Shown: positions 36,235-45,069 of the stretch, piece by piece
Numbering within the stretch: the first letter of the stretch is position 1
How the letters are laid out: every line of letters starts with the position of its first letter
Assembly: GCA_017307915.1 (NCBI GenBank)
Contig: JAFKGG010000367.1
Location: forward strand, 1 to 60,876
Length of the DNA stretch: 60,876 nucleotides
Reading direction: 5' to 3'
Source: Burkholderiales bacterium
GTDB lineage: Bacteria; Pseudomonadota; Gammaproteobacteria; Burkholderiales; Burkholderiaceae_E
The notes under the pieces: model-generated
What the model was told of the DNA's origin: nothing
The model's input: only the letters and a program-made list of their open reading frames with translations
The model's database searches: none
Program-made: the position numbers and the translations under genes

Positions 36235-37485
36235 TCAGCGCGCCGGCGGCACGGCAAGCTGCGCCGCTACCAGCGCCCCCGGCCGCGGAAACAGCAGCAG
36301 CAAGCCCAGCACCGCGCACGCGCCCGCCACTAGCGCCATCGAACGCGGCGAGCCGTCGTGCAGTGCGCTCACCAGCGCGCTGGTCACCGCGGCCACCGCA
36401 TATTGCATGACGCCGAGCAGACCGGAAGCAACGCCGGCGTCGTTGCGATACGGCGCCATGCACAGCACCGTGGAGTTCGGCAGCACCAGCCCCAGGCAGG
36501 CGATGACGACGAACAGCGGCAGCACCACGCCCCACAAGCCGCCGAACCCCAGCACGCCGAACGCGATCAGCACCAGGCCGGCGGCGGCTTGCAGGCACAC
36601 GCCCAGGCGCAGCATCCGGTGCAGCTTGACGCGGCCCAGCAACGCGCCGTTGAGCGACGAAGCGCCGATCAGGCCCGCCGCATTGACGCCGAACAGCAGC
36701 GTGAAACTTTGCGGCGACAGGCCGAAATGTTCGATGAACACGAACGGCGCGCCAGCGATGTAGGCGAACAAAGCGCCGATCGCCACGCCGCCGCCCAGGC
36801 CGTAGCGCAGCATGTGTCGGTCGGCGAGCAGCGCGAAATGCCGCCCCAGCACGCGGCCCAGCCGCAGCGGTTCGGCATTGCCGGGATGGGAATCCTGCAG
36901 GCGCCACAGCACCGCGGCCAGCACCAGCGCGCCGAGCGCGGCCAATGCCCAGAAGATGGCGCGCCAGTCGGCCACCAGCAGCAGCTGCGCGCCGAGCATC
37001 GGCGCCAGAATCGGTGCCACGCCCATCACCATCATGATGCGCGACAGCACGCGGGCGCCGTCGCGCGGATCGAACAGGTCGCGCACCATCGCGCGCGGGA
37101 TGACCGCGGTTGCGCCCACGCCCAGCGCCTGCACGAAACGCCAGCCGATCAGCGACTGCACGCTGCCGGCCAGCGCGCAACCGACGGTGGCGATGATGAA
37201 CAACACCAGGCCGGCCGCCAGCGGCAGCTTGCGGCCGAAGCGATCGGACAGCGCGCCGTAGAACAACTGGCCGCTGGCCATGCCAACGAAAAAAGCCGAT
37301 AGCGATAGCTGGGCGGTGGCCGGCGACGTCTGGAACTCGCGCCTGAGCTCGGGCAGAGCCGGCAGGTACATGTCGATGGCCAACGGCGCGAACGCGGTCA
37401 GTGCCGCGAGCAGCAGCGTCAGCTCGAGCGCGATGCGCGAATGGCCGGCCGCGGCGCGAGGAGCGCCGGGATTGGAGGAGGGCAT
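36235..37485 (-). CDS. Bcr/CflA-family multidrug MFS transporter
   Basis: A 416-residue, twelve-helix major facilitator. DMYLPALPELRREFQ in helix 1 and GQLFYGALSDRFGRK between helices 2 and 3 are Bcr/CflA hallmarks, and RALVQ-like helix 4 has FVQALGVGATAVIPRAMVRD (antiporter motif C region). It likely expels drugs by proton antiport. The start MPSSNPGAPRA at 37485 precedes the first helix by about 20 residues; the longer frame to 37623 overlaps the PrpD gene. Its relation to the flanking catabolic modules is unclear. Confidence 0.9.
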   Translation of the reverse strand: MPSSNPGAPRAAAGHSRIALELTLLLAALTAFAPLAIDMYLPALPELRREFQTSPATAQLSLSAFFVGMASGQLFYGALSDRFGRKLPLAAGLVLFIIATVGCALAGSVQSLIGWRFVQALGVGATAVIPRAMVRDLFDPRDGARVLSRIMMVMGVAPILAPMLGAQLLLVADWRAIFWALAALGALVLAAVLWRLQDSHPGNAEPLRLGRVLGRHFALLADRHMLRYGLGGGVAIGALFAYIAGAPFVFIEHFGLSPQSFTLLFGVNAAGLIGASSLNGALLGRVKLHRMLRLGVCLQAAAGLVLIAFGVLGFGGLWGVVLPLFVVIACLGLVLPNSTVLCMAPYRNDAGVASGLLGVMQYAVAAVTSALVSALHDGSPRSMALVAGACAVLGLLLLFPRPGALVAAQLAVPPAR

Positions 37486-37586
37486 GGGAGGGGGCGAAAG
37501 CGGCGGTGAGTCGATGCTCGATGCTACCGCAAGCGGCTGCGCGAGGCCGCGTCCGGCCCCCCGTCCGACGCTGCTACTGCATCCAC

Positions 37587-39032
37587 TCAATCGCCGACGT
37601 TCACGCCGGCCAGCGCCGCCCATGACAGCTTGTCGATGCGCTCGAATCCACTCAGCCCTGCCAGCAGCGCCTCGCAGGCCGGCTGCCCAAGCACCGGCGT
37701 GACGCAGTCGCGGAACTTGTCGGCCAATTCGTGCGGCGCCAGCGGATTGTGCGCATGGCCGCGCGCGCGCTGCACCGGCTCGCTGTCCAGGCTGCTGCCG
37801 TCATCGAACACCACACGCACGCTGTCGCAAGGCGAGAACAAGGGATCTTCGGCGTCGCGCTCGCTGGTCGTGGTTACCTGCACCTTGCGCAGCAGCGCCT
37901 GCACCGGCTCCGACGATACGAAAGCCTCGTTCATCTCGCCAAGGCCGACGCGCCCGCCCAGCAGCCCCGCGGCCACGCCGAACTGCACGCTGAACTTGGC
38001 GTCGAGCACGGTGGCCGGGCGCGCACTGCGCAGCATGCCGGCTTGCAGATGGCCGATGGCGACTTCGATGCGCGCAATTCGCGCCAACCGTGATTGCACG
38101 GCCGGATGCAACTGCAGCGCGGCATCGACGGCACGGTGCATCGCATAGCAGATCGGATAGCGCTTCACGTTCAGCCCCTGCCGCAGAATCTGCCACGGCG
38201 CGCCGGCGCACGAGGGCCCTTGCAGGCGCACACGGCCCGCCGGCGACACAGCATGCAGCAGCCCGGCCTTGTGTTCGAGCGCATCGCCGGCGGCACTCAG
38301 GCCATCGGCGGCCAGTTGGGCGGCGAACAAACCGTTGCGCGCCGCCAGCCCGACCTGCAAGGACTTGGTCATCGAACCGAAGTTGGCGACGACGCCGCCG
38401 GCCATCGACGCAGCGATGCCCAGCGCGTGCGCGCAGCGCGCACGATCGAGCTGCAACAGGTTTGCCGCCGCCGCGGCAGCGGCCACCGTGCCAAACACTG
38501 CGGTCGGATGCCAGCCCTTGCCATGATGCTTGTCGCCATCGCGTCCGATCAGCTCAGCCCAGGTTTCGTAGCCGGCCACGTAGGCCGCGCCCAGCGCCGC
38601 GCCGCTGGCGCCGCGCGACTCGGCCAGCGCCAGCAGCGCCGGCACCAGCACGACGCTGGGGTGGCCGTCGAGCCCGGTATCGTCGTAATCGAGCACGTGC
38701 GCGGCCACCGCGTTGACCATCGCCGCGTCGCCGGTGCAGGCTCGGCCACGGCCACCGAGGACGGTGGCCAGCCCCGACGCACTGCGGCCGGTGTGGCCGG
38801 TGCCGCCAGCGCCGTCATCGCAGGCGGCGTAATCAACGCGAGTGGCATGGCCCGCAAGGTCATCGAGCCGCACCTGCCGCAAGACGATCTGCACCACCTC
38901 TTCATCACGCCCTGCGAACATCACGCCGACGCAATCGACCAGGCCCTGCCGAACGACGTCGAGCGCGCCCGCCGGCAACGTCTCATGGCGCAGGCCGGCA
39001 ATGAAGCCGGCCAGCCCTTCGGTCAGCGTCAT
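37587..39032 (-). CDS. MmgE/PrpD family protein
   Basis: A 481-residue protein of the 2-methylcitrate dehydratase fold. The N-terminal helical domain has VRQGLVDCVGVMFAGR and AHVLDYDDTGLDGHPSVVLV; GKGWHPTAVFGTVAAA is the conserved substrate block. KRYPICYAMHRAVDAAL leads into the second domain. Related proteins dehydrate methylcitrate or isomerise itaconate-type acids. The ATG at 39032 is preferred over GTG 39038 because GAGG, overlapping the upstream stop, is seven bases ahead. It ends the module C operon, so a lyase or dehydratase step on a branched diacid is likely. Confidence 0.9.
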   Translation of the reverse strand: MTLTEGLAGFIAGLRHETLPAGALDVVRQGLVDCVGVMFAGRDEEVVQIVLRQVRLDDLAGHATRVDYAACDDGAGGTGHTGRSASGLATVLGGRGRACTGDAAMVNAVAAHVLDYDDTGLDGHPSVVLVPALLALAESRGASGAALGAAYVAGYETWAELIGRDGDKHHGKGWHPTAVFGTVAAAAAAANLLQLDRARCAHALGIAASMAGGVVANFGSMTKSLQVGLAARNGLFAAQLAADGLSAAGDALEHKAGLLHAVSPAGRVRLQGPSCAGAPWQILRQGLNVKRYPICYAMHRAVDAALQLHPAVQSRLARIARIEVAIGHLQAGMLRSARPATVLDAKFSVQFGVAAGLLGGRVGLGEMNEAFVSSEPVQALLRKVQVTTTSERDAEDPLFSPCDSVRVVFDDGSSLDSEPVQRARGHAHNPLAPHELADKFRDCVTPVLGQPACEALLAGLSGFERIDKLSWAALAGVNVGD

Positions 39033-39041
39033 CGCCACGCC

Positions 39042-40247
39042 TCAGTACGAACGCGGCAGACCGAGCACGTGCTCGGCCACGTAGGCCAGAATCAGATTGG
39101 TCGACACCGGCGCCGTGCGCTGCACGCGCGCTTCGCGCCATTTGCGCTCGACGTCGTATTCGCGCGCGTAAGCGAAGCCGCCGTGCGTCTGCATGCAGGC
39201 CTCGCCGGCTTCCCAGGCGGCTTCGGCGCTGAGCAGCTTGGACAGATTGGCCTCTTCGCCGCACGGCAGGCCGGCGGCGAACTTGGCCGCGGCCTTGCGC
39301 AGCATCAGTTCGGCCGCCTGCGCCTGCGCATAGGCGCGCGCGATCGGAAACTGGATGCCCTGGTTCTTGCCGATCGGCCGATCGAACACCATGCGCTCGC
39401 TGGCGTACTTCACCGCGGTGCGTACGAACCACTTGGCGTCGCCGATCGACTCGTGCGACACCAGGATGCGCTCGGCGTTCATGCCGTCGAGAATGTAGCG
39501 AAAGCCCTTGCCTTCCTCGCCGATCAGATTGGCCGCCGGCACGCGCAGATTGTCGAAGAACACCTCGGTGGTGTTGTGATTGATCATCGCCTTGATCGGG
39601 CGGATCGTCATGCCGTGGCCGACCGATTCGCGCATGTCGACCAGGAACACCGACAGGCCGTCGGTCTTGCGCGTGACCTGATCGACGGGCGTGGTGCGCG
39701 CCAGCAGCAGCATCAGATCGGAATACAGCGCGCGCGAGGTCCAGATCTTCTGGCCGTTGACGACGTAGTGATCGCCGTCGCGCACGGCGCGCGTCTTCAG
39801 CTTGGTGGTGTCGGTGCCGGTGGTGGGCTCGGTGACGCCGAAGGCCTGCAACCGCAGCCGGCCGGCGGCGATTTCGGGCAGATAGCGCGCTTTCTGCTCG
39901 GCGCTGCCATGGCGCAGCACGGTGCCCATCGTGTACATCTGCGCGTGCGTGGCCGCGGCATTGCCGCCGCAGGCATGCACTTCTTCGAGGATGACGCCGG
40001 CGGCGCGCAGCGGCAGTCCGGCGCCGCCATACTGCTCGGGGATCAGCGCCGACAGGAAGCCGGCTTGCGTCATCGCTGTCACGAATTCGCTGGGATACGC
40101 TTCCTGTTCATCCAGCGCGCGCCAATAGCTGCCGGGAAAGTCGGCGCAGATGCGGCGCACGCTCTCGCGGATTTCCGGATAGTCATCGGCGGCGTAGTGC
40201 TGCATGAAGTCGTCGGCGGACACGGCGCCGGAAGAAGCCTGGGTCAT
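39042..40247 (-). CDS. Acyl-CoA dehydrogenase family protein
   Basis: A 401-residue FAD protein. FLSALIPEQYGGAGLPLRAA and AFGVTEPTTGTDTTKLKTRA (flavin and acyl-CoA loop) are clear, and AMQTHGGFAYAREYDVERKWREAR is the C-terminal signature. At the position of the usual catalytic Glu (IYEGT motif) this protein has TAPVST, so the base must come from elsewhere, as in isovaleryl-CoA dehydrogenase-like branches. The start follows AAGGA with good spacing; the frame to 40718 lies inside the lyase gene. In module C it would desaturate a branched acyl-CoA. Confidence 0.92.
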   Translation of the reverse strand: MTQASSGAVSADDFMQHYAADDYPEIRESVRRICADFPGSYWRALDEQEAYPSEFVTAMTQAGFLSALIPEQYGGAGLPLRAAGVILEEVHACGGNAAATHAQMYTMGTVLRHGSAEQKARYLPEIAAGRLRLQAFGVTEPTTGTDTTKLKTRAVRDGDHYVVNGQKIWTSRALYSDLMLLLARTTPVDQVTRKTDGLSVFLVDMRESVGHGMTIRPIKAMINHNTTEVFFDNLRVPAANLIGEEGKGFRYILDGMNAERILVSHESIGDAKWFVRTAVKYASERMVFDRPIGKNQGIQFPIARAYAQAQAAELMLRKAAAKFAAGLPCGEEANLSKLLSAEAAWEAGEACMQTHGGFAYAREYDVERKWREARVQRTAPVSTNLILAYVAEHVLGLPRSY

Positions 40248-40258
40248 CGAAGTTCCTT

Positions 40259-41215
40259 TCAAGCGGGCACGCGCTGCGGGGCAGGCTGGTAGCCGGTCGG
40301 CAGGCCCGCGCGGGCCAGCGCGCCGCGCATCTCGGCGGCCGGCAGTTGCCGTGCCAGGATCTCGCGCACGGCCAGCAGCCGTGACAGATCGACGCCGGTG
40401 CGCAGGCCCATCGAATCGAGCATGAAGCACAGGTCGTCCATCACGATGTTGCCGGTGGCGCCGGGCGCGAACGGGCAGCCGCCGAGCCCGGCCAGCGAGG
40501 CATCGAAGCGCCGCACGCCGCAATCCAGCGCCGCCACCACGTTGGCCAGCCCGGTGCCGCGCGTATCGTGAAAATGCGCGGCCACCGGCACGTCGCCGAC
40601 CTCGGCCAGCACGGCGCGAAACGCCTTGCGCACCAGCGCCGGATCGGCATAGCCCACGGTGTCGGCGACCATGATTTCGTCGACGCCGGCCTCGGCCAAG
40701 GCCGCCGCATAGCGGCACACGTCGCCAACCGCGATCGCACCCTCATACGAGCAACCGAGCGCGGTCGACAAGCCGGCGGCGATCTGCGTGCGCGTGCCGC
40801 CGGCGGCAGCCGCGGCGTCGCGCGCCGCGACGATACGGCGCAGATCGGCCAGCGATTCTTCTCGTTCTCGACGCACGTTCTTCAGGTTGTGCGTGCGGCT
40901 CACCGACATGACGAAATCGAGCTTGTGCACGCCCAGCGCCAGCCCACGCTCGGCGCCGCGCAGATTCGGCACCAGCGCCATCACGGTGAGCCCGCCGATT
41001 TGCAGGGCCGCTTCGACCACCGCTTCGGCATCGGCGAACTGCGGGATCAGTTTCGGCGGGACGAACGAGCTGACCTCGATCTCGCGCACGCCGGCTGCCG
41101 CCTCGGCGCGGATCCAGGCGATCTTCTGATCGGTGGGAAAGAATTCGGCCACCATCTGCAGGCCGTCGCGCAGCCCGACTTCACGCACCAGCACGTCGAT
41201 GTTTGCGGCATTCAT
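40259..41215 (-). CDS. Hydroxymethylglutaryl-CoA lyase-like protein
   Basis: A 318-residue HMGL-like TIM barrel. VREVGLRDGLQM starts the barrel with the metal-binding Asp; AAHFHDTRGTGLANV holds the two metal histidines. ASLAGLGGCPFAPGATGN is the HMG-CoA lyase signature with the catalytic Cys. The reaction cleaves a 3-hydroxy-3-methylglutaryl-CoA-type ester to acetoacetate (or a 2-oxo acid) and acetyl-CoA. It is three bases from the crotonase stop and 11 bases from the dehydrogenase start, so it is tightly in the module C operon. Leucine-type or itaconate/citramalate-type lyase activity are both possible. Confidence 0.93.
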   Translation of the reverse strand: MNAANIDVLVREVGLRDGLQMVAEFFPTDQKIAWIRAEAAAGVREIEVSSFVPPKLIPQFADAEAVVEAALQIGGLTVMALVPNLRGAERGLALGVHKLDFVMSVSRTHNLKNVRREREESLADLRRIVAARDAAAAAGGTRTQIAAGLSTALGCSYEGAIAVGDVCRYAAALAEAGVDEIMVADTVGYADPALVRKAFRAVLAEVGDVPVAAHFHDTRGTGLANVVAALDCGVRRFDASLAGLGGCPFAPGATGNIVMDDLCFMLDSMGLRTGVDLSRLLAVREILARQLPAAEMRGALARAGLPTGYQPAPQRVPA

Positions 41216-41218
41216 TGC

Positions 41219-42022
41219 TCAGCGCCCCTTGAAATCGGGTGTGCGTTTTTCATTGAATGCACGCACCCCTTCGTGGCGGTCTTCCGATACGACCAGCCGG
41301 TTGTAGGCCTCGATCTCGAAGCGATAAGCGGTGCCGATATCGGTCTGCAAGCCGGTGTGGATCGATTTCTTGGCCTGGCGCACGGCCAGCGGCGCGTTGC
41401 CGGCGATTTCGCGCGCGGCGGCCAGCGCGTCATCGAGCACGGCGACACCGTCGCTCAGATGATTGACCAGCCCCCAGCGCAACGCCTGCTCGGCATCGAA
41501 GGCCTGCGCGCGCATGATCAGTTCCTTGGCCCGCCGCTCGCCGACGGCGCGCGCCAGCGTCTGCGTGCCGCCGCCGCCCGGCATGATGCCCAGCCGCACT
41601 TCCGACAAAGCGAAGCGCGCATGCCGCGCCGCATAGATGAAATCGCAGGACAGCGCCGTTTCCAGCCCGCCGCCATAGGCATGGCCATTGACCGCCGCGA
41701 TCACCGGCACAGGGCATTCGAGCAACGCGACGAAAGCACGCTCGAAGATCTCGTGCTGCGCGCGCCATGCATGCTCGTCCATGCCGTTGCGTTCCTTCAG
41801 ATCGCCGCCGGCGCAGAACGCGCGTTCGCCGGCGCCGGTAAGCACCACCGCGCGCACCGGCCCCGCATCGGCGGTGAGACGCGTCCACAGATCGAGCAGA
41901 TCGCGCCCCATCTGCGTATTGATCGCGTTCAGCACTTCGGGTCGGTTCAGCGTCACCACCAGCAGATGCGGATCGGGGCGAGCCAGCGCCAGTGTCGCGT
42001 AATCGGGCAGTGTGAAGCTCAT
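41219..42022 (-). CDS. Enoyl-CoA hydratase
   Basis: A 267-residue crotonase with every hydratase residue in place: oxyanion loops [11 protein letters not shown] (69-78) and GHAYGGGLE, with Glu121 and Glu141 (in ALSEVRLG) as the catalytic pair. It adds water to a 2-enoyl-CoA. The start MSFTLPDYATL at 42022 is chosen because the frame upstream overlaps the CoA-transferase gene. It lies between the CoA-transferase (19 bases upstream) and the lyase (three bases downstream). A 3-methylglutaconyl-CoA-like hydratase would fit the HMG-CoA lyase next door; this is inference. Confidence 0.93.
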   Translation of the reverse strand: MSFTLPDYATLALARPDPHLLVVTLNRPEVLNAINTQMGRDLLDLWTRLTADAGPVRAVVLTGAGERAFCAGGDLKERNGMDEHAWRAQHEIFERAFVALLECPVPVIAAVNGHAYGGGLETALSCDFIYAARHARFALSEVRLGIMPGGGGTQTLARAVGERRAKELIMRAQAFDAEQALRWGLVNHLSDGVAVLDDALAAAREIAGNAPLAVRQAKKSIHTGLQTDIGTAYRFEIEAYNRLVVSEDRHEGVRAFNEKRTPDFKGR

Positions 42023-42041
42023 GCTTGCATCTCGGAAATCT

Positions 42042-43196
42042 TCAGGAAAACAGGGCCTGCGGCCCCAGGGCATCGAGTGCGGGCGGCGCACTGCGCGGCA
42101 CCGCGCGCTCGCCGTCGAAGGAAATCGGCAGGCCGATCAGCGGGATGCTGCTGCCGGGCACCGATTGCAGCATGCCGAGCGCCTCGGTCTGCGGATGCCG
42201 CAGCATCGCGTCGATGCTCTGCACCGGCGCGCAGGGCACGCCGGCCGCTTCCAGCCGCGCCATCCAGTCGGCATTGCCGCGCGTGGCGAAGCGCGCTTCC
42301 AGCACCGCATACAGCTCGTCGGCATGACGCACGCGCTGCGGATTGCCGGCGAAGCGCAGGTCGTCGGCCAGCGCCGGCTGTTCGATGACCTGGCACAGCC
42401 GGCGAAACAGCGCGTCGTTGCCGGCGGCCACCACCAGATCGCCGTCGGCGGTGCGATAGGCACGATACGGCACGATGCCGACCTGCCCCGAGCCGTTCTT
42501 TTTCGGCAGCTCGCCGCCGGCCAGGTACTGGGCGGCGTACATCGTCATCCAGCCGGCAGCGGTTTCCAGCAGCGACACGTCGACCACGCTGCCTTCGCCG
42601 CAATCGCGCCGGCGCAGCAGCGCCGAGACGATGCCCAGCGCCGCCCACATGCCCGCGCCCATGTCGATGATCGACGGGCCGACGCGCACCGGCGGCCGCC
42701 CCTCTTCGCCGACCACGCTCATGATGCCGCCGAAGGCCTGCATCAGCGGGTCGTAGCCCGGGTTTTTGGCCAAGGGGCCGCGCGCGCCGAACGCGCCCAG
42801 GTTGCAATACACGAGCGAGGGCTTGCGCGCGCGCAGCGCAGCGGCACCGAGCCCTAGCGCATCGACCTGGCCGGGGCGCAGATTCTGCAGCACCACGTCG
42901 GCGCGTTCGTCGATGAAGCGCAGCAAAGCCTGCCGATCGGCATCGTTGCGCAGCTCGCAGACCACCGAGCGCTTGTTGCGGTTCAAGGACTGGAACGTGG
43001 CGGCGGCGCCATCAACGAACGGCGGCCCCCATTTGCGCGCGTCATCGCCATCAGGCTTTTCGATCTTCACCACCTCGGCGCCCAGATCGCCAAGGATCTG
43101 GCCGGCAAACGGCGCGGCGACGCTATGGCCGAGTTCGATCACGACGATGCCCGCCAGGGGAGCCACGGCGGACGACTGCGACGGCACAGAACTCAT
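42042..43196 (-). CDS. CaiB/BaiF-family CoA-transferase
   Basis: A 384-residue class III CoA-transferase. IVVIELGHSVAAPFAGQILG, DLGAEVVKIEKPDGDDAR and the catalytic Asp178 in VGPSIIDMGAGMWAALG are all typical. It would move CoA from a donor such as succinyl-CoA to the imported acid, the activation step of module C. The ATG at 43196 has GGAG ten bases upstream; a GTG at 43202 is an alternative. The receptor gene ends 16 bases upstream on the same transcript. Confidence 0.92.
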   Translation of the reverse strand: MSSVPSQSSAVAPLAGIVVIELGHSVAAPFAGQILGDLGAEVVKIEKPDGDDARKWGPPFVDGAAATFQSLNRNKRSVVCELRNDADRQALLRFIDERADVVLQNLRPGQVDALGLGAAALRARKPSLVYCNLGAFGARGPLAKNPGYDPLMQAFGGIMSVVGEEGRPPVRVGPSIIDMGAGMWAALGIVSALLRRRDCGEGSVVDVSLLETAAGWMTMYAAQYLAGGELPKKNGSGQVGIVPYRAYRTADGDLVVAAGNDALFRRLCQVIEQPALADDLRFAGNPQRVRHADELYAVLEARFATRGNADWMARLEAAGVPCAPVQSIDAMLRHPQTEALGMLQSVPGSSIPLIGLPISFDGERAVPRSAPPALDALGPQALFS

Positions 43197-43212
43197 GCGC
43201 ACACGGCTCCCA

Positions 43213-44196
43213 TCACTCGGGCTTGATGCCGGCGGCGGGAATCAGCTTGCCGCGCTGCTCGAAATCGCGCCGCACCATCGCGCCGAACTCGGCCGGCCCG
43301 GTGGCCATCAAGGTCAGGCCGCCGCTCTCGATCTTTTCGCGCACTTCGGGGTCGTGCAGCGCCTTGACGATCTCGTCGCTCAGGCGCTTGAGCTGCGCTT
43401 CGGGCAGGCCGGCCGGCGCGAAGAAGCCGAGCCACGAGTTCATCTCGAAGCCGGGCAGCGTTTCGCCCACCGTGGGCACGTCGGGCAGGCCCGGATAACG
43501 ACTGCCTTGCGTGACCGCCAGCGCGCGCAGCTTGCCGCTCTTGATGTGCGGCAGCACCGTGACCAGGCTGGCGAACACCATCGGGATCTGCCCGCCGAGC
43601 ACGTCGTTCAGCGCCGGACCGCCGCCGCGGTAGGGCACGTGCACGAAGGGCACGCCGGTGGTCTGCTTGAGCAGCTCGCCGGCCAGATGGTGCGGCGAGC
43701 CGGCGCCCGAGGAGCCGTACGAAATCTTGCTCGGATTGACGCGGCCGTAATCGATCAGCTCGCGCATCGTCTTGACCGGCACGCTGGGGTGCACAACCAG
43801 CACGATCGGGTTGCCGACCGCGCCGACCAGCGGCGTGAAGTCGCGCACCGGATGGAAGGTCGGCGCCGCCGCCAGATGCATGTTGCTGGCGTGCGTGGCA
43901 TCGGTGCCGACCATGAACGTGTAGCCGTCGGCGGGAGCCCGGGCAACGAATTCGGAGCCGATGTTGCCGCTGGCGCCGCCGCGATTGTCCACCACCACCG
44001 GCTGGCCGAACGCTTGCGACACCTTCTGCCCGACCATGCGGCCCAGCATGTCGGTGGAAGCCCCGGGCGGATAAGGCACGACCAGCCGCAGCGGCCGGTT
44101 CGGATACTCCTGCGCCGCAGCAGGCATGGCGGCCGCACCGGCCAGCGCGGCCGCCAGCAGGGCGCCGAGCCATCTGTTGATCGCTGATTTCGACAA
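43213..44196 (-). CDS. Bug-family TTT receptor
   Basis: A 327-residue periplasmic binding protein: basic n-region MSKSAINR, hydrophobic signal to AAAQEYPNRP, then LRLVVPYPPGASTDMLGRMVGQ, the Bug start. GSSGAGSPHHLAGELLKQTTG and GFFAPAGLPEAQLK are family loops. It is the first gene of the module C operon and probably binds the acid that the CoA-transferase activates. No TctA/TctB partners are in the window. It diverges from the SDR-GntR pair across an 89-base region holding an operator-like palindrome. Confidence 0.92.
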   Translation of the reverse strand: MSKSAINRWLGALLAAALAGAAAMPAAAQEYPNRPLRLVVPYPPGASTDMLGRMVGQKVSQAFGQPVVVDNRGGASGNIGSEFVARAPADGYTFMVGTDATHASNMHLAAAPTFHPVRDFTPLVGAVGNPIVLVVHPSVPVKTMRELIDYGRVNPSKISYGSSGAGSPHHLAGELLKQTTGVPFVHVPYRGGGPALNDVLGGQIPMVFASLVTVLPHIKSGKLRALAVTQGSRYPGLPDVPTVGETLPGFEMNSWLGFFAPAGLPEAQLKRLSDEIVKALHDPEVREKIESGGLTLMATGPAEFGAMVRRDFEQRGKLIPAAGIKPE

Positions 44197-44227
44197 AGTC
44201 CCCTCCGTTTCGGATTCTTAAGTCATT

Positions 44228-44248
44228 CGGACGTCCGTACGTTATGAT
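44228..44248 (+). promoter_or_regulatory. Operator-like palindrome and -10 box for the SDR-GntR genes
   Basis: CGGACGTCCG (44228-44237) is a perfect 10-base palindrome, and TATGAT (44243-44248) is a good -10 box. The palindrome would lie between -35 and -10, where the downstream HutC-type GntR protein could repress both its own operon and the divergent catabolic operon. Confidence 0.5.
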
Positions 44249-44285
44249 CAAAGCCTTCATCCTGTCAAATCGAACGGAGCATTCA

Positions 44286-45062
44286 ATGGACGACCACTCT
44301 CTGGCATCACGTTCGCTGGCTGGCCGTACGGCCATCGTGACCGGCTCCGGACGCAACATCGGCCGCGCCATCGCGCTGTCGCTGGCGCGCCTGGGCGCCA
44401 ACGTGGTGGTCAACGGCCACAGCGACCGCGCGGCGCTCGACGGCGTCGCCGACGAGATCGAGACGCTGGGCGCGTCAGCGCTGACCGTAATGGCCGACGT
44501 CTCGCGCGACGAAGAAGTGGCAGCGCTGGTCGATGCCGCCAGGGCGCGCTTCGGCACGGTCGACATCGTGGTGTCGAACGTGGCGGTGCGGCGCAAGCAG
44601 CCGTTCCTGGAGATCACGCCCGACGACTGGCATGCGGTGCTGCGCACCAATCTCGACCCCGCCTACTACCTGGCCCGGCACGCCATTCCGCTGATGCGCG
44701 CCCGGCGCTGGGGCCGCATCGTGCTGATCTCGGGCTTCGACGGTTTCTGGGGCCAGGTGACCGAACGCGCGCACAACGTGACCGCCAAGGCCGGCCTGCA
44801 CGGGCTGGCGATGGCGCTGGCGCGCGAGTTCGGCGCCGACGGCATCACCGCCAATACCGTGGCGCCGGGAGCGATCGACACAGTGCGCGACTGGTCGCAG
44901 TACACTCATCAGGATCGAGCCCGCCTGGAAGCGGAAATCCCCTGCGGCCGCTACGGCAAGCCCGACGAAGTCGCCGCCGCCTGCGATCTGCTGTGCTCCG
45001 AACGAGGTGCCTTCGTGTCGGGCCAGGTGATTCACGTCAATGGCGGCCATTACATGTACTAG
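44286..45062 (+). CDS. Short-chain dehydrogenase/reductase lacking the catalytic Tyr
   Basis: A 258-residue Rossmann protein. TGSGRNIG (20-27 region) is the cofactor glycine motif, and the C-terminal SGQVIHVNGGHYM matches SDRs. The YxxxK motif is broken: the Lys is at 168 in TAKAGLHGLA, but the Tyr position is Asn164. The Ser region reads LISGFDG. A subgroup of bacterial SDR-like proteins shares this pattern, and classical alcohol/ketone chemistry is doubtful. GGAG lies seven bases before ATG 44286; the upstream ATG at 44244 falls inside the -10 box. A GntR gene follows eight bases later. Confidence 0.9.
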   Translation: MDDHSLASRSLAGRTAIVTGSGRNIGRAIALSLARLGANVVVNGHSDRAALDGVADEIETLGASALTVMADVSRDEEVAALVDAARARFGTVDIVVSNVAVRRKQPFLEITPDDWHAVLRTNLDPAYYLARHAIPLMRARRWGRIVLISGFDGFWGQVTERAHNVTAKAGLHGLAMALAREFGADGITANTVAPGAIDTVRDWSQYTHQDRARLEAEIPCGRYGKPDEVAAACDLLCSERGAFVSGQVIHVNGGHYMY

Positions 45063-45069
45063 TCGTCTC

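Noticed and set aside
38094-40292. 732-codon plus-strand frame across PrpD and dehydrogenase genes
   Set aside because: Spans two well supported minus-strand genes and shows His/Arg/Gln-rich shadow composition.
44244-44285. Upstream ATG for the SDR gene
   Set aside because: It lies within the probable -10 box and has no ribosome site; ATG 44286 has GGAG at the right distance.
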